64,000 bases of DNA from positions 72,198,271 to 72,262,270 of the forward strand of contig OX457063.1 in the NCBI GenBank assembly GCA_949752795.1, read 5' to 3'. The notes under the pieces are model-generated. The model did no database searches. It saw only the letters and a program-made list of their open reading frames with translations, and had not been told where the DNA came from. This DNA comes from Hyperoodon ampullatus (lineage: Eukaryota > Chordata > Mammalia > Artiodactyla > Ziphiidae). Positions within the stretch are counted from its first letter, which is position 1. The number at the start of each line of letters is the position of its first letter. A program made the translations under genes and the position numbers. Shown here piece after piece: positions 23,227 to 35,245 of this stretch.

Positions 23227-26200
23227 AATAGGCAGTAGGAAGAAGGTTTCTGGAACTTAGGTGGCTGGATTTCCTTTTGATATGAGGAATGCCATATCAA
23301 TGCAAGGATTTGGAGGGAAAAGCGGGAGAGGTGTTGGTCCTGGAATAAACCAACTCCAACAGAAAAAGAAGAAATGAGCATAATTAAGTCATTTTGGTAT
23401 GATAAAATTCCTCACAAATCTCAACTTGTAGAATCAGGAAAAATGTCTGGATGTTTTTTTGTGGCCCAAAACTCCTCACCAGTTTGTGAGACTATTAAGG
23501 GCATAGCCAACACGTGGCACAGTGACCACTCATTGTCATTTCCGTTAATCAAGTGTTCCTTTTCTTCCTGTAGCATACTCTTGAATCATGCTAAGACCCA
23601 AAAATCATAGTCTTTTTAACTGCATAAGGCATCACCTTTTCCATGTCTGTATGTTCATTTAAAATCTATTCTTCACTATTCTACTTAGGAATCCTTTCTT
23701 TTGCTCTCTCAATGCTTTAGAGTTCAAGGCATCTTCATTTCCTTTTTGTGACTCCTTCTGACAGCTGACGTAAGCTGGCAGAAGACAAAAGGTATTTAAA
23801 GTGTGGCAGAAGTGCTCAGTTCACATAAAGCAGTGATTCTCTCCTCTGATACATTCTTGATTGCTCTGAACTGTGCTGGCTTAAACAAGTCCAATCTCTC
23901 TATATTATTTCATACAGGATTTGAATTTTCCTCTGAGGAGTATGTCCTCACTCATTTATTTCCATGTTTATATTTTCTGTGGCAAGCAAGAATAAAGGAA
24001 AAGGGAAAGGTGAGGGTCATCTCTAAAGGAGAAATGCTGGAGTGGACTGACCTGAAAGGTGCCATCACATATAGCAGGGGAAACAGGAGCATGCTTTGTG
24101 GAAAAGGAATGCACCACGCAGAAGAAGCACTGCCAAGACGGTCCTTAAAATCAGCTCCATGTAGAGACTGGACCCTGAAATTAACAGCAAACATTTTTTT
24201 TGGATTCTTTTTTTAATGACAAAGTTTCAGTAAAATTCTACCACCAAGATTGAGGGGAAAAGTAAAAACAAAATTTGTTAAAAAGTAGCATGTACATTCA
24301 AAATTTAAATTTCTTGCCAGTTCAGCAGTGTTAGATGTCATGGGTAACACAGGGAATACTTATTTAAAATTTTCATATACTCTCAGAATGAATCAAGATT
24401 AAAATGAGGAGGTGCAAATATTAATGTAAAAGGAGCAAAACCTCAAGCCTTCTTCCAGGTGAAAGATTAGTCATTTAGGTCCTTCCCATCTCAAAGGCAA
24501 AACTGCAACTCTTCTTTGCTTGCTTTAGAAACAAGCTTGTTAAAAATAGTTCTCTAGACATTTCTACTCTGTTAGATAACTAGCATACAATGTTTAAGAA
24601 ACAACCCCTTTCCTCAATCCTGATCAAAATATAAAGAACTTTGTAATAGCAAGCACATTTGATCTAAGAGGCTGATCGTACATGAGCAGATGTATAAACT
24701 CTGGTTTAGGTAGCCTGACACAAACAGACGTTTTAAAATGTGTTTAGATTTTTCAGTGTACCTCTTACTGTCAAGTTTTGTTTTTACTTTTGGTGTTGTT
24801 AGTGCCATGTACAAAGTAGGTTAGTGTGTGTTTAATTATCCAAACATAAAAAGAAACTTGAGAAAACGTCTTTATCTCAAATTCTGACTTTGTCTTCTGT
24901 ACTCCAGTTCTTACTGGTATTAGACACAGTGACATATAGACAGAGAAGGGACATGACATAGATAAAGCAAACAAAAAATTGACCAAAATACAGGAAGACG
25001 ATATTTATAATGCTGCTGACAAAGGCAGTCACTTCACTTTAAATAATGTGGCATGCTGCAAAACTATAGTAATTACTAGAATTTCATTTTCATTAACTAA
25101 TAAACCAAGGAAAACAATTTAAGTATCTGAATGTCATTTTTCAAATGAAAATAAACTGTAAACATTTGAATAACATCACAGCAGGGATAATATACCTAAG
25201 GAAATCTATTGAAAAATGCTAGTGGATTCATCCTCTTCTATCACATTAAAACTGCAATTGACTGTAAACCTCCTACCACTCTCCACTGAGACTTTAATTG
25301 TAAAGATTCCTGTTACATATCATATTAGAATTTAGTTAAAATTGTAGAACACATTATTTCCAATCAGATAGCCAACCATCACTCACAAAGATTTTTAAAA
25401 AGGTGATTAATAATTCATCCCAGATAAGGAAAAGATCTATATTTATACCATCTCCTCAGCCACCATAAACTACCTGACAATTGTTCAGTAATGATGCCCA
25501 GTAAATTCTTTAAAATGGTAATTTGTCATTCTGTCACTTCATTTGTGACCTAAAATTCCTCACTTGAGGCATCATCAAATAAATTAATCACTTTCCAGGA
25601 TCCATTTCTCTGTTCTGCATGTTATTATGTCCGGGCTCTCTTGTGTTTCTCTTCATTTACATATATTTAATGGCTGAGCCGTGGTTCACGATGGCACATA
25701 ACGCACACATCTCATTACAGGTGAAATATTCTAACTGCCACTATCACTGGGAAAGAAAATAACTCTCCCAATTTAATTTTCCTGATGTAACAAAACCATG
25801 ATTCTTCACTATGAAATGTTGATGCCATCCATCAGTCACAATCAATAAAATCATCACAGAAGTACGCCTTCTTCAGCATATTTCCTTCATACCAGTATTA
25901 TATGAGGAAGGTAATTAAACTCATAATATGTAATGAATGTAAATGAAGTAAAAATCCTCATGTTAGCTCTCTAACTATGCTTATTTTACAGCTTTGATTT
26001 AAAATATTTCCCCCACAACTTACAAGTACATAAGACCTGAATAGAGAGATATCCACAGCAAAGACAAGATTCATCAACAAATTCATCAACAAATACAACT
26101 AATTTTTAAAAAATATATAAAAAATAATATAAAAGTACCAAATGTTACTACTTGCAGATTTTTCACTTAACAGATATAATCTCTTTGCTCTTACATATTT

Positions 26201-27154
26201 TCGGGCTTTCTTCAAGTATACCTAGTTGTTTCAATGCACGTGCTATCATGTGACAAATCAAGTTTTTTTTTTTTTTTTTTTTTAGTAACCTGGACTACTT
26301 GATTCCTCCCACTTAAGTGCTGCAGGTACTGTCTGTTCTCAAGTAAGATATCGTCTTGGCAATCTTGCCCATCTCTGCCTGAGGAAGCCTAACAAAAATA
26401 TAGATTAGGACGTTTCACAAACAAGGGTTTGGGAATTAGCACTTGGAAACTATTTCCACCTACTGTAAATATTCATCTTAAATGGCTATCGTATTATTTT
26501 TGTAAAGGTCAATAGGGAGTGTTTTAAAGTAAACTAGTGCCACGTACACATTGCCCATGTTTCTAAGTATGTTACAACTTAATTTAACATTCCTTAACTA
26601 GTTCTCCCCACATACTTAGGAACATTAGTTTCAGGGGAATGATAGCTTACAGAAGTCCATTTGGAAGGAGGATTCCCTTCATTATGAATTCATCATCAAA
26701 GAATGGGAACTTTCTTTATCTTGGAAGTAGTCCCTGTTTACCTGTTTAAAATAATGCTTGAGAGAGTATCTAAAATCAGAAGTGAAATATTAACTCTACG
26801 TCTCTGAAGCAAAGGAGAAAGTAGGTGAATATCACTGCTCCACAGATGAATGACCTCACTACAATATTGACAAACCATCTACACTGTACTACCTACCTTC
26901 CTCATTAATTATCATATAGTTATTTTTAATGGGCACTTATTTAAGAAAAAAAAGACTGTGTGTGCAGTTTTGCGTATATTTTTATTAACACTGCAGCAGT
27001 CTGTTAACCTAAAGCAAATCCTCCAGCCCATAAACCTCCATAGAATTAGTTGGAAAATAGTGGCTAACCACTCTCTGGTGCTCTTTGGGGAAAGCCTGAG
27101 GTGGATCTGAATTTTTAGAGTGTCATCAGCTCAGAATGAAGCAAAACCTGGGAG
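23227..27154. other. Unassigned sequence, about 3.9 kb
   Basis: I recognise no gene or repeat family in this long stretch. The largest frame is 137 codons on the plus strand (23803-24216), without domain features, signal peptide or flanking splice logic. A 21-nt poly-T run lies at 26263-26283. An exon-like 62 bp segment on the minus strand at 26742-26803 has a good acceptor (ttctcctttgcttcag) and a GTAAAC donor, but is too short to judge. Confidence 0.45.
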
Positions 27155-27493
27155 TTTTTTTGTTTTTTTTACATCTTTATTGGAGTATAATTGCTTTACA
27201 ATGGTGTGTTACTTTCTGCTTTATAACAAAGTGAATCAGTTATACATATACATATGTTCCCATATCTCTTCCCTCTTGCGTCTCCCTCCCTCCCACCCTA
27301 TCCCACCCCTCTAGGTGGTCACAAAGCATCAAGCTGATCTCCCTGTGCTATGCGGCTGCTTCCCACTAGCTATCTATTTTACATTTGGTAGTGTATATAT
27401 GTCCATGCCACTCTCTCACTTTGTCCCAGCTTACCCTTCCCCCTCCCCATATCCTCAAGTCCATTCTCTAGTAGGTCTGTGTCCTTATTCCTG
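27155..27493 (-). mobile_element. Young L1, 5'-truncated, 3' UTR
   Basis: Poly-T (27155-27170), then the antisense young-L1 3' UTR: 'acatctttattggagtataa', 'gctgcttcccactagctatc', 'ctctagtaggtctgtgtcc', ending at 'attcctg'. The 64- and 81-codon frames over it are antisense artefacts. No target duplication was seen. Confidence 0.92.
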
Positions 27494-28794
27494 TTTTGAT
27501 GGGTGTAGCATGAGACTCGGCCAGGACCTCAGAGGATGTTCTGGTACGGGGTATAGCTGATTGAATCTTCGAATAGACACCAAAGTGACTTGGATTGGCT
27601 CATTGTGGTGATGGTGGCAGGGGATAGAAAATGAACTTCTATCCTAATTAAACAAAACAAACACACCTCAAATATAGAAAATAAGATTGGGATGCAGTGG
27701 TTTGGATTAGAAGAGTTACACTGTAAAGCTATTAGAAAATCTCATGAAATCTATAACCAAGTGACACTAAATATATGTATTAACACAAAGACTTTAGGCA
27801 AAATATATTAAACTATTTTGGACAATAGGAAAAGAGATAGAGAATAAACATTGTTTATGATCATGAATGAGCTCTGTGCATTTTATCAAATTTTATGCAA
27901 TGACTATTCAATGAACTAAAGTATACTTTAAGGACAGATGCTAATAACCAGTAAAGAAAACAGGTAGGAAGGTGAGTAAGATTTGCATGATAAACAAACA
28001 GGAATGAGGACAGATTCTTGCCAATACAAACACATATATTAATTATGTTAAATGTACCACGGACACTCATGATTCCCCACATTGTGGAAGACTGCACTTA
28101 AACAAGACCAAAACGTTATAGGGGATGGGGATATTTCCTTATTATTTAAACAATCACATATTTTGCAGAAGAAGAATTCACACCCCCAGCCATATTTACA
28201 GTTTTACTAACAAAAACTGCCCAAACTGAGATTTCTGGTTATTCCACTCGTAGAAATCTGGCCATTAACAGGTGTACCCTAATAATAGCACTAGGAAATA
28301 CTGTTGCTACAAGTAGGTGCCTCAAATATTGTTTTCCATACCACAGAAAATTTGAAAACTTAGTTAAACCCCAAGCTGCTGTTGTTAAAATAAATGCTGC
28401 ATGGGAATTTTCAATTAAATTGAAGTTTCCATGGGGCAAATCTTAATAAACCTAAGGTAGCAAGCTTAGTTCTTCTATGGCCAAAGGCCAATGTTTATAG
28501 GCTTCTTAAATAAATAGTTTTGCCTGAGACAACTCATTACTGAAAATTTGAATTACCCCAGAATACAAAGTAAACATTGTACTGAGTTTGATCCACTGGT
28601 TAACTAGGTAACTTTGCATAAATTACATTTCCTCTTGAAAGTCTCCTCCTCCTGATCTGTAGAATTGGAATTTAAAAACAAACAAACAAACAAATGTAAT
28701 TTACAGGATGGCTACCAAATCAATAAGCAAATGGGTGAAAGTAAGTTAATAATGCTTTAAATATTAGGCTAATTACATTTTTTTTTCTTTTGTG
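27494..28794. other. Unassigned sequence
   Basis: No supported gene. The end (28580-28673) weakly resembles a MIR ('taactaggtaactttgcata', 'tgatctgtagaattggaa') and is followed by a short (AAAC)n run at 28674-28694. Confidence 0.4.
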
Positions 28795-29178
28795 TTACAT
28801 TAATTTGCTAGAACTGCCATAACAAAATACCACAGACTAGGTGGCTTAAACTATAGAAATTTATCTCTCACAGTTCTGGAGGCTGGAAGTCCAAGATCAA
28901 GGTGTCAGCAGGTTTTGTTTCTCCTGAGGTCTCTCTCCTTGGCATGCAGACAGCCACCTTCTGGCTATGTCCTCACCTAGTCTTTCCTCTATGCATGTGT
29001 ATCCCTGGTTTATCTTTATCTTCATCTTCTTATAAGGACCTTGGTCATTGGATTAAACTCCACCCTTATGACCTCATTTAATATCAATTACCTTTCTAAA
29101 AGCCTAGCTCCTATAATCACATTGGGGGTTAGAGCTTCAACAGATGCATTTTGAAGGCACACATTTCAGTCTGTAACA
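28795..29178 (-). mobile_element. MLT1-family solo LTR (MLT1A-like)
   Basis: Well-preserved antisense MLT1A-like LTR: 'actgccataacaaaatacca', 'cagttctggaggctggaagt', 'ggcatgcagacagccacctt', 'ttataaggaccttggtcatt', ending 'cagtctgtaaca'. No internal sequence. Confidence 0.92.
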
Positions 29179-29229
29179 AGTCAAATAAGTTCACATATAC
29201 AGTATCAAACATTTTAAGGAACATTTCTT

Positions 29230-29576
29230 AGGATAACTGTGATAGAAACCGTGATTGCTCACTCATACCTGGTTTTCTCTCCTCTCAGGCATTTGGGAAA
29301 ATCAAACATCCCATCCTTTTACACTTAAGTGGAGACTTATGACTAGTCTTGGCCCATTGACTATAAGGGTATGTGATAATTTTAACTCTTGGTGTGAGGC
29401 TCTCTGGCACTCTGTTCCCTTGCTGCAGTGATCACGATCTGATGTGAGATGTGAGTGTCACAAGACTAGTCAGCCTGGATGGCTGAGTCTCTACATGGAA
29501 GAAAGCTGCCCTGCATAGTTACTCAATACTGCAGCAGAGTTTGCATGCATAAGAAACAAACCCTTGGTTTTGTTAA
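29230..29576 (+). mobile_element. MLT1J-like LTR, left part (split by a nested LTR)
   Basis: Sense LTR with 'tatgactagtcttggcccat' and the typical tail 'aagaaacaaacccttggttt tgttaaa'. It stops abruptly at 29581, and its last segment reappears at 30181-30240, so a second LTR was inserted in it. Confidence 0.65.
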
Positions 29577-29581
29577 ACCAC

Positions 29582-30175
29582 TGTGGCAGACACATCCTAA
29601 AGTGAGTCCTAATGAGTCACACCCTGGTATAATCCCTTCTCCTTGAGTGCAGGTAGGACTTATGACTTGCTTCTTACCAAAAGAATATGGCAAAGGTGAA
29701 GGGACAATTAACGCCTTGAATAGGTTATGCTATGTGGCAAGGGACTCTGTTACAATAGAAAAGACTCTGCTTTAACAGACCACAGAGAGACTCTCCTTCA
29801 GGCCTAGAAGATGGAAACTGCTAGGATATGAACTGCCCAAGGAAAGGACACTGTGGCAAGCAACTCTGTGAGGCCTCTAGGTCCTAAGGGTATTCCCTAG
29901 CTAATACCTAGCAAAAAAGCTGGACCCTCAGTGTTACCATCTCAGGCACTGAATTCTGCTAACAACCACATGAACTTGGGAGAGTACCCCAATCTCTAGA
30001 AAGGAATGCAGCCTGGTCAACATCTTGCTTGCAGCCTTGTGAGATTCTGAGCAAAAAAACTCTGGTAAACTACACTCATACTTCTGATTCATTAAAACTG
30101 TGAGATAATAAATGTATGTCATTTTAAGCTATTGAATTGAAAGTAAATTTTAAGCAGCAGAAAAAAACTGACCTA
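29582..30175 (+). mobile_element. MLT1-family solo LTR nested in another LTR
   Basis: Starts TGTGGCAGAC and contains 'acttatgacttgcttcttac', 'aatatggcaaaggtgaaggg', the polyadenylation-side words 'tgtgagataataaatgtatg' and 'cattttaagctattg'. Flanked by a 5 bp target duplication with one mismatch (ACCAC 29577-29581, GCCAC 30176-30180), as expected for ERVL-type elements. Confidence 0.85.
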
Positions 30176-30180
30176 GCCAC

Positions 30181-30240
30181 TGAGACTTTAGGGTTGTTTG
30201 TGTTCACAACATAAATCTAGACTATCCTGATTGATGTTAG
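30181..30240 (+). mobile_element. MLT1J-like LTR, right part
   Basis: 'tgagactttagggttgtttg' and 'gactatcctgattgatg' are the normal continuation of the LTR interrupted at 29581 (expected form: 'ccactgagattt...gttgtttgtt'). Confidence 0.7.
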
Positions 30241-33190
30241 AGCAATTAGTAAGGAAATAAGAGGGGCTGATTGCCAAAGCAATTCAGTGGATAATCAGTT
30301 GAACAATCATAACACAACATGAATGTAGAAGAATGGACTAGCAACATTCAGAAAGCAAATGTGCTACTGCATTAATCTCTCACTCACATTTTTGTCCTTT
30401 GAATGATCTGAAGACATGGTTCTTGAATTTCAAGATGTCACAAATTTTAGAGAGTTATCAAAAACATAGATTTCAGAAACAGGATATTGGGACAAATATA
30501 AAGGATAAATCTAAAAAAATTAAATAAAATAAAAAGTAGGGCCTTTGTTACCAAGTCAAGCCCTGACTTTTTTAGCAACTACAGTTACATGACTTGCATA
30601 CCATGATTTCAACTGATGCTTCTCCCACCTAACCTAAGAGGAGCATAAACTGAAGCAAGCATCTTTCATTCTGAGAATATTTGGCCACATTTAATCTGGT
30701 GTCATCTTCCTCTCCCTCTTCAGCAGCATCATCAGAAAACATGTATATAAGAACTGTGCTGGCTTCTATACAGAATAAATAATAGACACCATCCCTACAT
30801 ACGGGAAGTTTCACATATAAGATATTCATGTGCCCTCATTAAAAAGAAGAGATAGAGTTGAAATAAATACACAATCCTAAGACATACAAAGAACTAAATC
30901 CTCTAATGTTTAGAAAAGGTTTGGCTAATGAATCACAGAATGAAAGCTTAAAGCATGGCAAATTATAAAGAGAATTCTCTAAGAGTCTTTGTTGGTTTGG
31001 GGGTATAAGCACAAAATACAACATCAGAGACAGCTCTAGTTCCTTCAAAATGGCAGCATCCCAAGAGAAATGATAAAGTAAAATATTCTCTCTCCAGTTT
31101 ATAGAACTGTGGATCATCAATAAGTACATTAGGTAAATAACAGGTCTCCTGTACATCTGACCACTAGAATTCATAGGAGAGTCTGTGAAATCTTTTTGTG
31201 TATAAGTTTAATAATTGGGCATATTTTCTACTGTCCAGGAGAATATAAACACAGACCTGATTGAAAGCATGATACCATCTCTTCTAGTCTTTGATTCAAT
31301 CAGATAATAATTTTTTGAAGAATTTTTTTAACACTTTATTCCAAAATGCTAAAGTGACCTCTTTTTTCTCTCCTTTGACATTTGACTGCAATAGGTGTGT
31401 TGAATTCCATACCAAGGATACTGTTATCATTACAGAAACAAGTCAAAGCGAGAAGTTGTCTATTTGAGTAATGCTGACGTAGCTCACATGTGTGGGTGAG
31501 TATATGGACTTGAGTATTTTCAGTGGAACAGTGTCCAGTAAATATATGAGCCTTGTACCAACTCTGTACATTTCACAAAGTAAGATGGAATGGAACTGAC
31601 AAGTACAACTAACTCACTCCCTTTTAGTAGTCTCACTTCTGGGGAAGCAAACCAAAACCCTGAAACATATTTTCTCTGTTTTATTTATTGCACAATATGG
31701 TGAGTGTTTTAAAAATTATTAATATTACCACTTGCTGTTTTGGTTTCCTGGCGTACCCAGTTTCAATGAAAACAATTAATAGTAAATGTGAATATGCTCC
31801 TCAATGCTGGGAATTGGATTTTTTTTAAATAGGCACATCCTGTTTTCAGTAATTGGTTGTACTACCAAGGAGTTAAAAGATGAAACATCCTTCAAAGGAA
31901 GACAAATGGAATTAATATTCCAATTAGGTAATTACAATCTACCAGCCTAAAAATCTTCAGCCTTTTCCTTTTCCATAGCAGATTATTATACAACATAGCT
32001 CTGTTGTAGTTAAAGCCTAATTTCTTACACTACACACAAGAGTGCTTTTCAAGTTTGGGTTAAAATCATCTCTTCTGATGTTTAGAGCGGCTAGTTCTGA
32101 CTTCTTTGGAATTTTCTGGCATGATACAGCAAAAGAACTGATTTTTACATTAAGTCTTTCATATTCTAAAATTGCCTTAAAATACAAAATGTGTTGGCAC
32201 AGAATAAATTTCAGCTAGATAAATACAGAATAACAATATGGAGAAAATATGGATTATAGTACCAGTTTCTTAAATTAATAGGGCCTTACTGGAATACTGA
32301 ACACATGTTGTCAACTTTCATTTTCTCAATTAAAAATACTGCATTTGTGATGGGAGGGTGAGGCTGGTTGTCGGAATAAAAAAATGGAAAAGTTAGGGTG
32401 TTCCTTTCCCCTATGTGCATCAAAACTCCTTCGTGTTTGAACCCAAAGTGTCCCATACCTTTCAAATGGGAACAGAGACAGAAGCAATACCTCACATGCA
32501 TACACATGTATGCAAGCTCACACGTTCTCTCACTGCACTTGTGTGCACATGCTCTCCCTCATTCGTACACTCTCTAGAAAGAAAATGTCATGAAATAAAA
32601 TTATAATCCCAAATACCAAACCCAATTTGAAATTGTTGAAGGATATCAGTAATTACAATTTTGCCAACTATTTTAAAGATAAGGTCAACACTTTGTTGTT
32701 ATTGGATAATTTAAAGTGTCAAATAAACTCATGTTCCCTGTTAAAAAAATAAAGCAAATAGTTGAGTGCGATATAAAACAAAAGGGCTTAGTTCCCTATT
32801 CTACTCTTCTGAAGGAATCATTGTTCACTGATTGGTTTATATTCTTGCAGGTATCTATGACTTGTTTTTTGCTCTTGACAACATACTATGACTATCTTTT
32901 CATAACAGTTTTGATAGATTCCTTTTAATAAATATTTAAGTGTTTCTTACACGTTAGGAGACAAAACAAAATGTGGAGCATACATAAGAGAGGGTGATCA
33001 AGGAGGCAGGAGGGAATATGTGAACAGAGGCCTGAATAAATATGCCAGTGCGCTGTTTCAGGGAATGGATGTACCATTAGGACCTTTAAGTTGGTTCCAT
33101 CTTTCCACTATGTCAAGGAATAAAATGGTCTTAAGTAAATGCTGTGCTCTTGTGTGAGTTTTTCAGCCTAAAGAGTTCTAAAAGTGCAAC
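30241..33190. other. Unassigned sequence, about 2.9 kb
   Basis: No repeat family or gene recognised. It contains the exon-like segment at 31436-31495. The 111-codon minus-strand frame (30839-31174) is hydrophobic/Leu-rich with no recognisable domain. Confidence 0.45.
31436..31495 (+). other. Candidate exon (60 bp), weak
   Basis: Acceptor 'tactgttatcattacag' and a consensus GTGAGTAT donor bracket 60 bp. One frame only is open (N-K-S-K-R-E-V-V-Y-L-S-N-A-D-V-A-H-M-C), entering and leaving in the same codon phase. It keeps two CpG sites. The pyrimidine tract is mediocre and the protein is not recognised. Confidence 0.2.
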
Positions 33191-33199
33191 AGGTGAACA

Positions 33200-33545
33200 T
33201 TTAAAATGTTAAAAAATATTTTCAAATTGCCTTCTAACCTAGTTTACCAACATGCCCTACCACCAAGACTGTGTAAATGTTCCTATTCTCCCCAACACTT
33301 GCCAACCCGTTGCGGAGCACAGGCTCCGGATGCACAGGCTCAGCGGCCATGGCTCACGGGCCCAGCCGCTCCGTGGTATGTGGGATCTTCCCGGACCGGG
33401 GCATGAACCTGGGTCCCCTGCATCTGCAGGCAGGCTCTCAACCACTGCGCCACCAGGGAAGCCCGCATCACACTTTTTTAATGTTCTGAATCTTACTGAT
33501 GAGGAAGATACACAGAAACCATATCATTTATCATATCACCTTACA
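33200..33545 (-). mobile_element. Old L1 (L1ME-like) 3' fragment, split by a SINE
   Basis: Left part 'caaattgccttctaacctag' and 'ttctccccaacacttgcc', right part 'cacttttttaatgttctga', together matching the antisense L1ME block around 'cccacacccttgccaacac'. A CHR SINE lies between. Confidence 0.55.
33307..33464 (-). mobile_element. CHR SINE lacking its 3' end and tail
   Basis: The tRNA-like 5' end is intact (CCACCAGGGAAGCCC at the right edge; B box complement in 'gggcatgaacctgggtcccc'). The last ~35 bp of the body and the whole A tail, present in the other four copies, are missing at the left edge (starts at 'cccgttgcggagcac'). No target duplication is seen. Confidence 0.93.
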
Positions 33546-33649
33546 TTTTAAGGTGATTCCTATGTTGTGCAAAGGATAAGGGGAGAAATAGTCAAAAAGT
33601 GTTGAGGGATGTGGGGCTGCCCATTTACGTAAGGCAATTGAGAAATGCC

Positions 33650-34030
33650 TGTTTGAGAGGGTGACATTTAATCAGACCCCAGAAGGAAGTAAAAGAGTGA
33701 ACCACACAGGGACAGGCCTTCCAAGCAGGGAAACAGCAAAGTGACACAGGATCCTGCTAAGTGTGACAAAGAGGCCAGAGGCCAAGTCAATGAGCGAAAT
33801 GTAAGTAGTAGTAGATGAGGTCAGAGAAGTAGCAAGTATCAAACCAGGTAGCAATTTGTAGGCTGTGATGTGAGAAGCCACTGGGAGATTTTTAGCAGGG
33901 TATTTGATTTACTTTTAAGGGATCATTCTTCCTGTACTACAGAGAATAGACTATAGAGGATGAGAACGAAGGCTGAAGCACGGAGAACATTTATGAGGAT
34001 ATCACAATAGACCAAGAGATAATAGCTTCT
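33650..34030 (-). mobile_element. L2 LINE fragment
   Basis: Antisense L2 in order: 'ggtgacatttaatcagaccc', 'aaagaggccagagg', 'agtagatgaggtcagagaag', 'gtaggctgtgatgtgagaag', 'gagaatagactatagag'. Diverged but collinear. Confidence 0.75.
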
Positions 34031-34159
34031 TGTTCTTTTTGACATGCTTATAAGTTACTTTCTTTAAAATATAAAGACAAAATTTACGTATATCTTCTTC
34101 CTAAAGTTAGGTTGAAAATTTTGTTTGTAATTAGATCTCTTATGTGTAATTTATTTCAT

Positions 34160-35245
34160 TTTATTTTTATATTAATTTATTTTTATTGAGATATAATTGA
34201 CATAAAACTTTGTATAAATTTAAGGTGTACAACATGTTGATTTGATACATTTATACATTGCAATATGATTATTGCCCTAGCATTACTAACACCTCTATCA
34301 CTTCCCATAATTATCATTCCTTTTTTGTGGTGAGAACATTTACAATCTAGCATCTTAAAAACTTGAAGTATTGTTGACTATAATCACTATGCTGTGCATT
34401 AGATCTCCAGAACTTATTTATCTTTTAGTTGAAAATTTGTGACCTGTAATTTCATCTTCCCAATCCCCCACCTCCCAGCTTGTAACCGCGATTTTACTCT
34501 GTTTCTATGAGTCTGGCTTTTTCAGATTCCAGATATATCAAAGTGATATCAGATATTATTTGACTTTCTCTGTCTGGCATGTCTCACTTAGTATAATGAC
34601 ATCCAGGTCTATCCATGTTGTCACAAAGGGCAGGATTTCTTTCTTTCTCATGGTGGAATAGTATTCCTTGCATATATAATACCACATTTCCTTTATCTGT
34701 TCATCCATTGACAACCACTTAAGCTATTTCCCTATCTTGGCTATTGTGAATAATGCTGTGATAAAAATGGGAGTGCACAAATCCCTTTGATATCCTGTTT
34801 TTATTTCCTTTGGATATATACCCAGAAGTGAAATTGCTGGATCATATAGTTCTATTTTTAATTTTCTGAGGAATTTCCATACTGTTTTCCATAGTGGCTG
34901 AATGAATTTACATTCCCCCCAACAGAGAACAAGGATTCCCTTTTCTCCACATCTGGTTGTTGTTGTCTTCTTGATTATGGTCATTCTAAGAGGTGCGAGG
35001 TGGTATCTCATTGTGGTTTTGATTTGCATTTCCCTGATGATTAATAATGTTGAACATCTTTTCATGTACCTGAATTGGCTATTTGGATGGCTTATCTGGA
35101 AAAATGTCTACTCAGTTTCTTTGTCCATTTTTTAATTGGATTATTTGGTGTTTTTCTTAACAAGTTGTATGAGTTCCTTATGTATTTTAGATATTAATTC
35201 CTTATCCAATATATGATTTGCAAATACTCTCTCCCATTCTGTAAG
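34160..35245 (-). mobile_element. L1MA-like LINE, 3' part of a 5'-inverted copy
   Basis: Antisense L1MA from a decayed A tail and 3' UTR ('ttttattgagatataattga', 'aaggtgtacaacatgttgat') through the C-terminal ORF2 region ('gtggtatctcattgtggttt', 'aatactctctcccattctg'). It ends abruptly at 35245, where the sequence switches orientation. Confidence 0.9.

Noticed and set aside
23480..23570. Minus-strand exon-like segment with GTGAGG donor and 29 open codons
   Set aside because: The acceptor side lacks a pyrimidine tract, and the frame simply continues through the donor to a stop.
23803..24216. 137-codon plus-strand frame
   Set aside because: No domain, signal peptide or family resemblance, with a comparable 80-codon frame antisense to it. 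Insufficient to call a gene.
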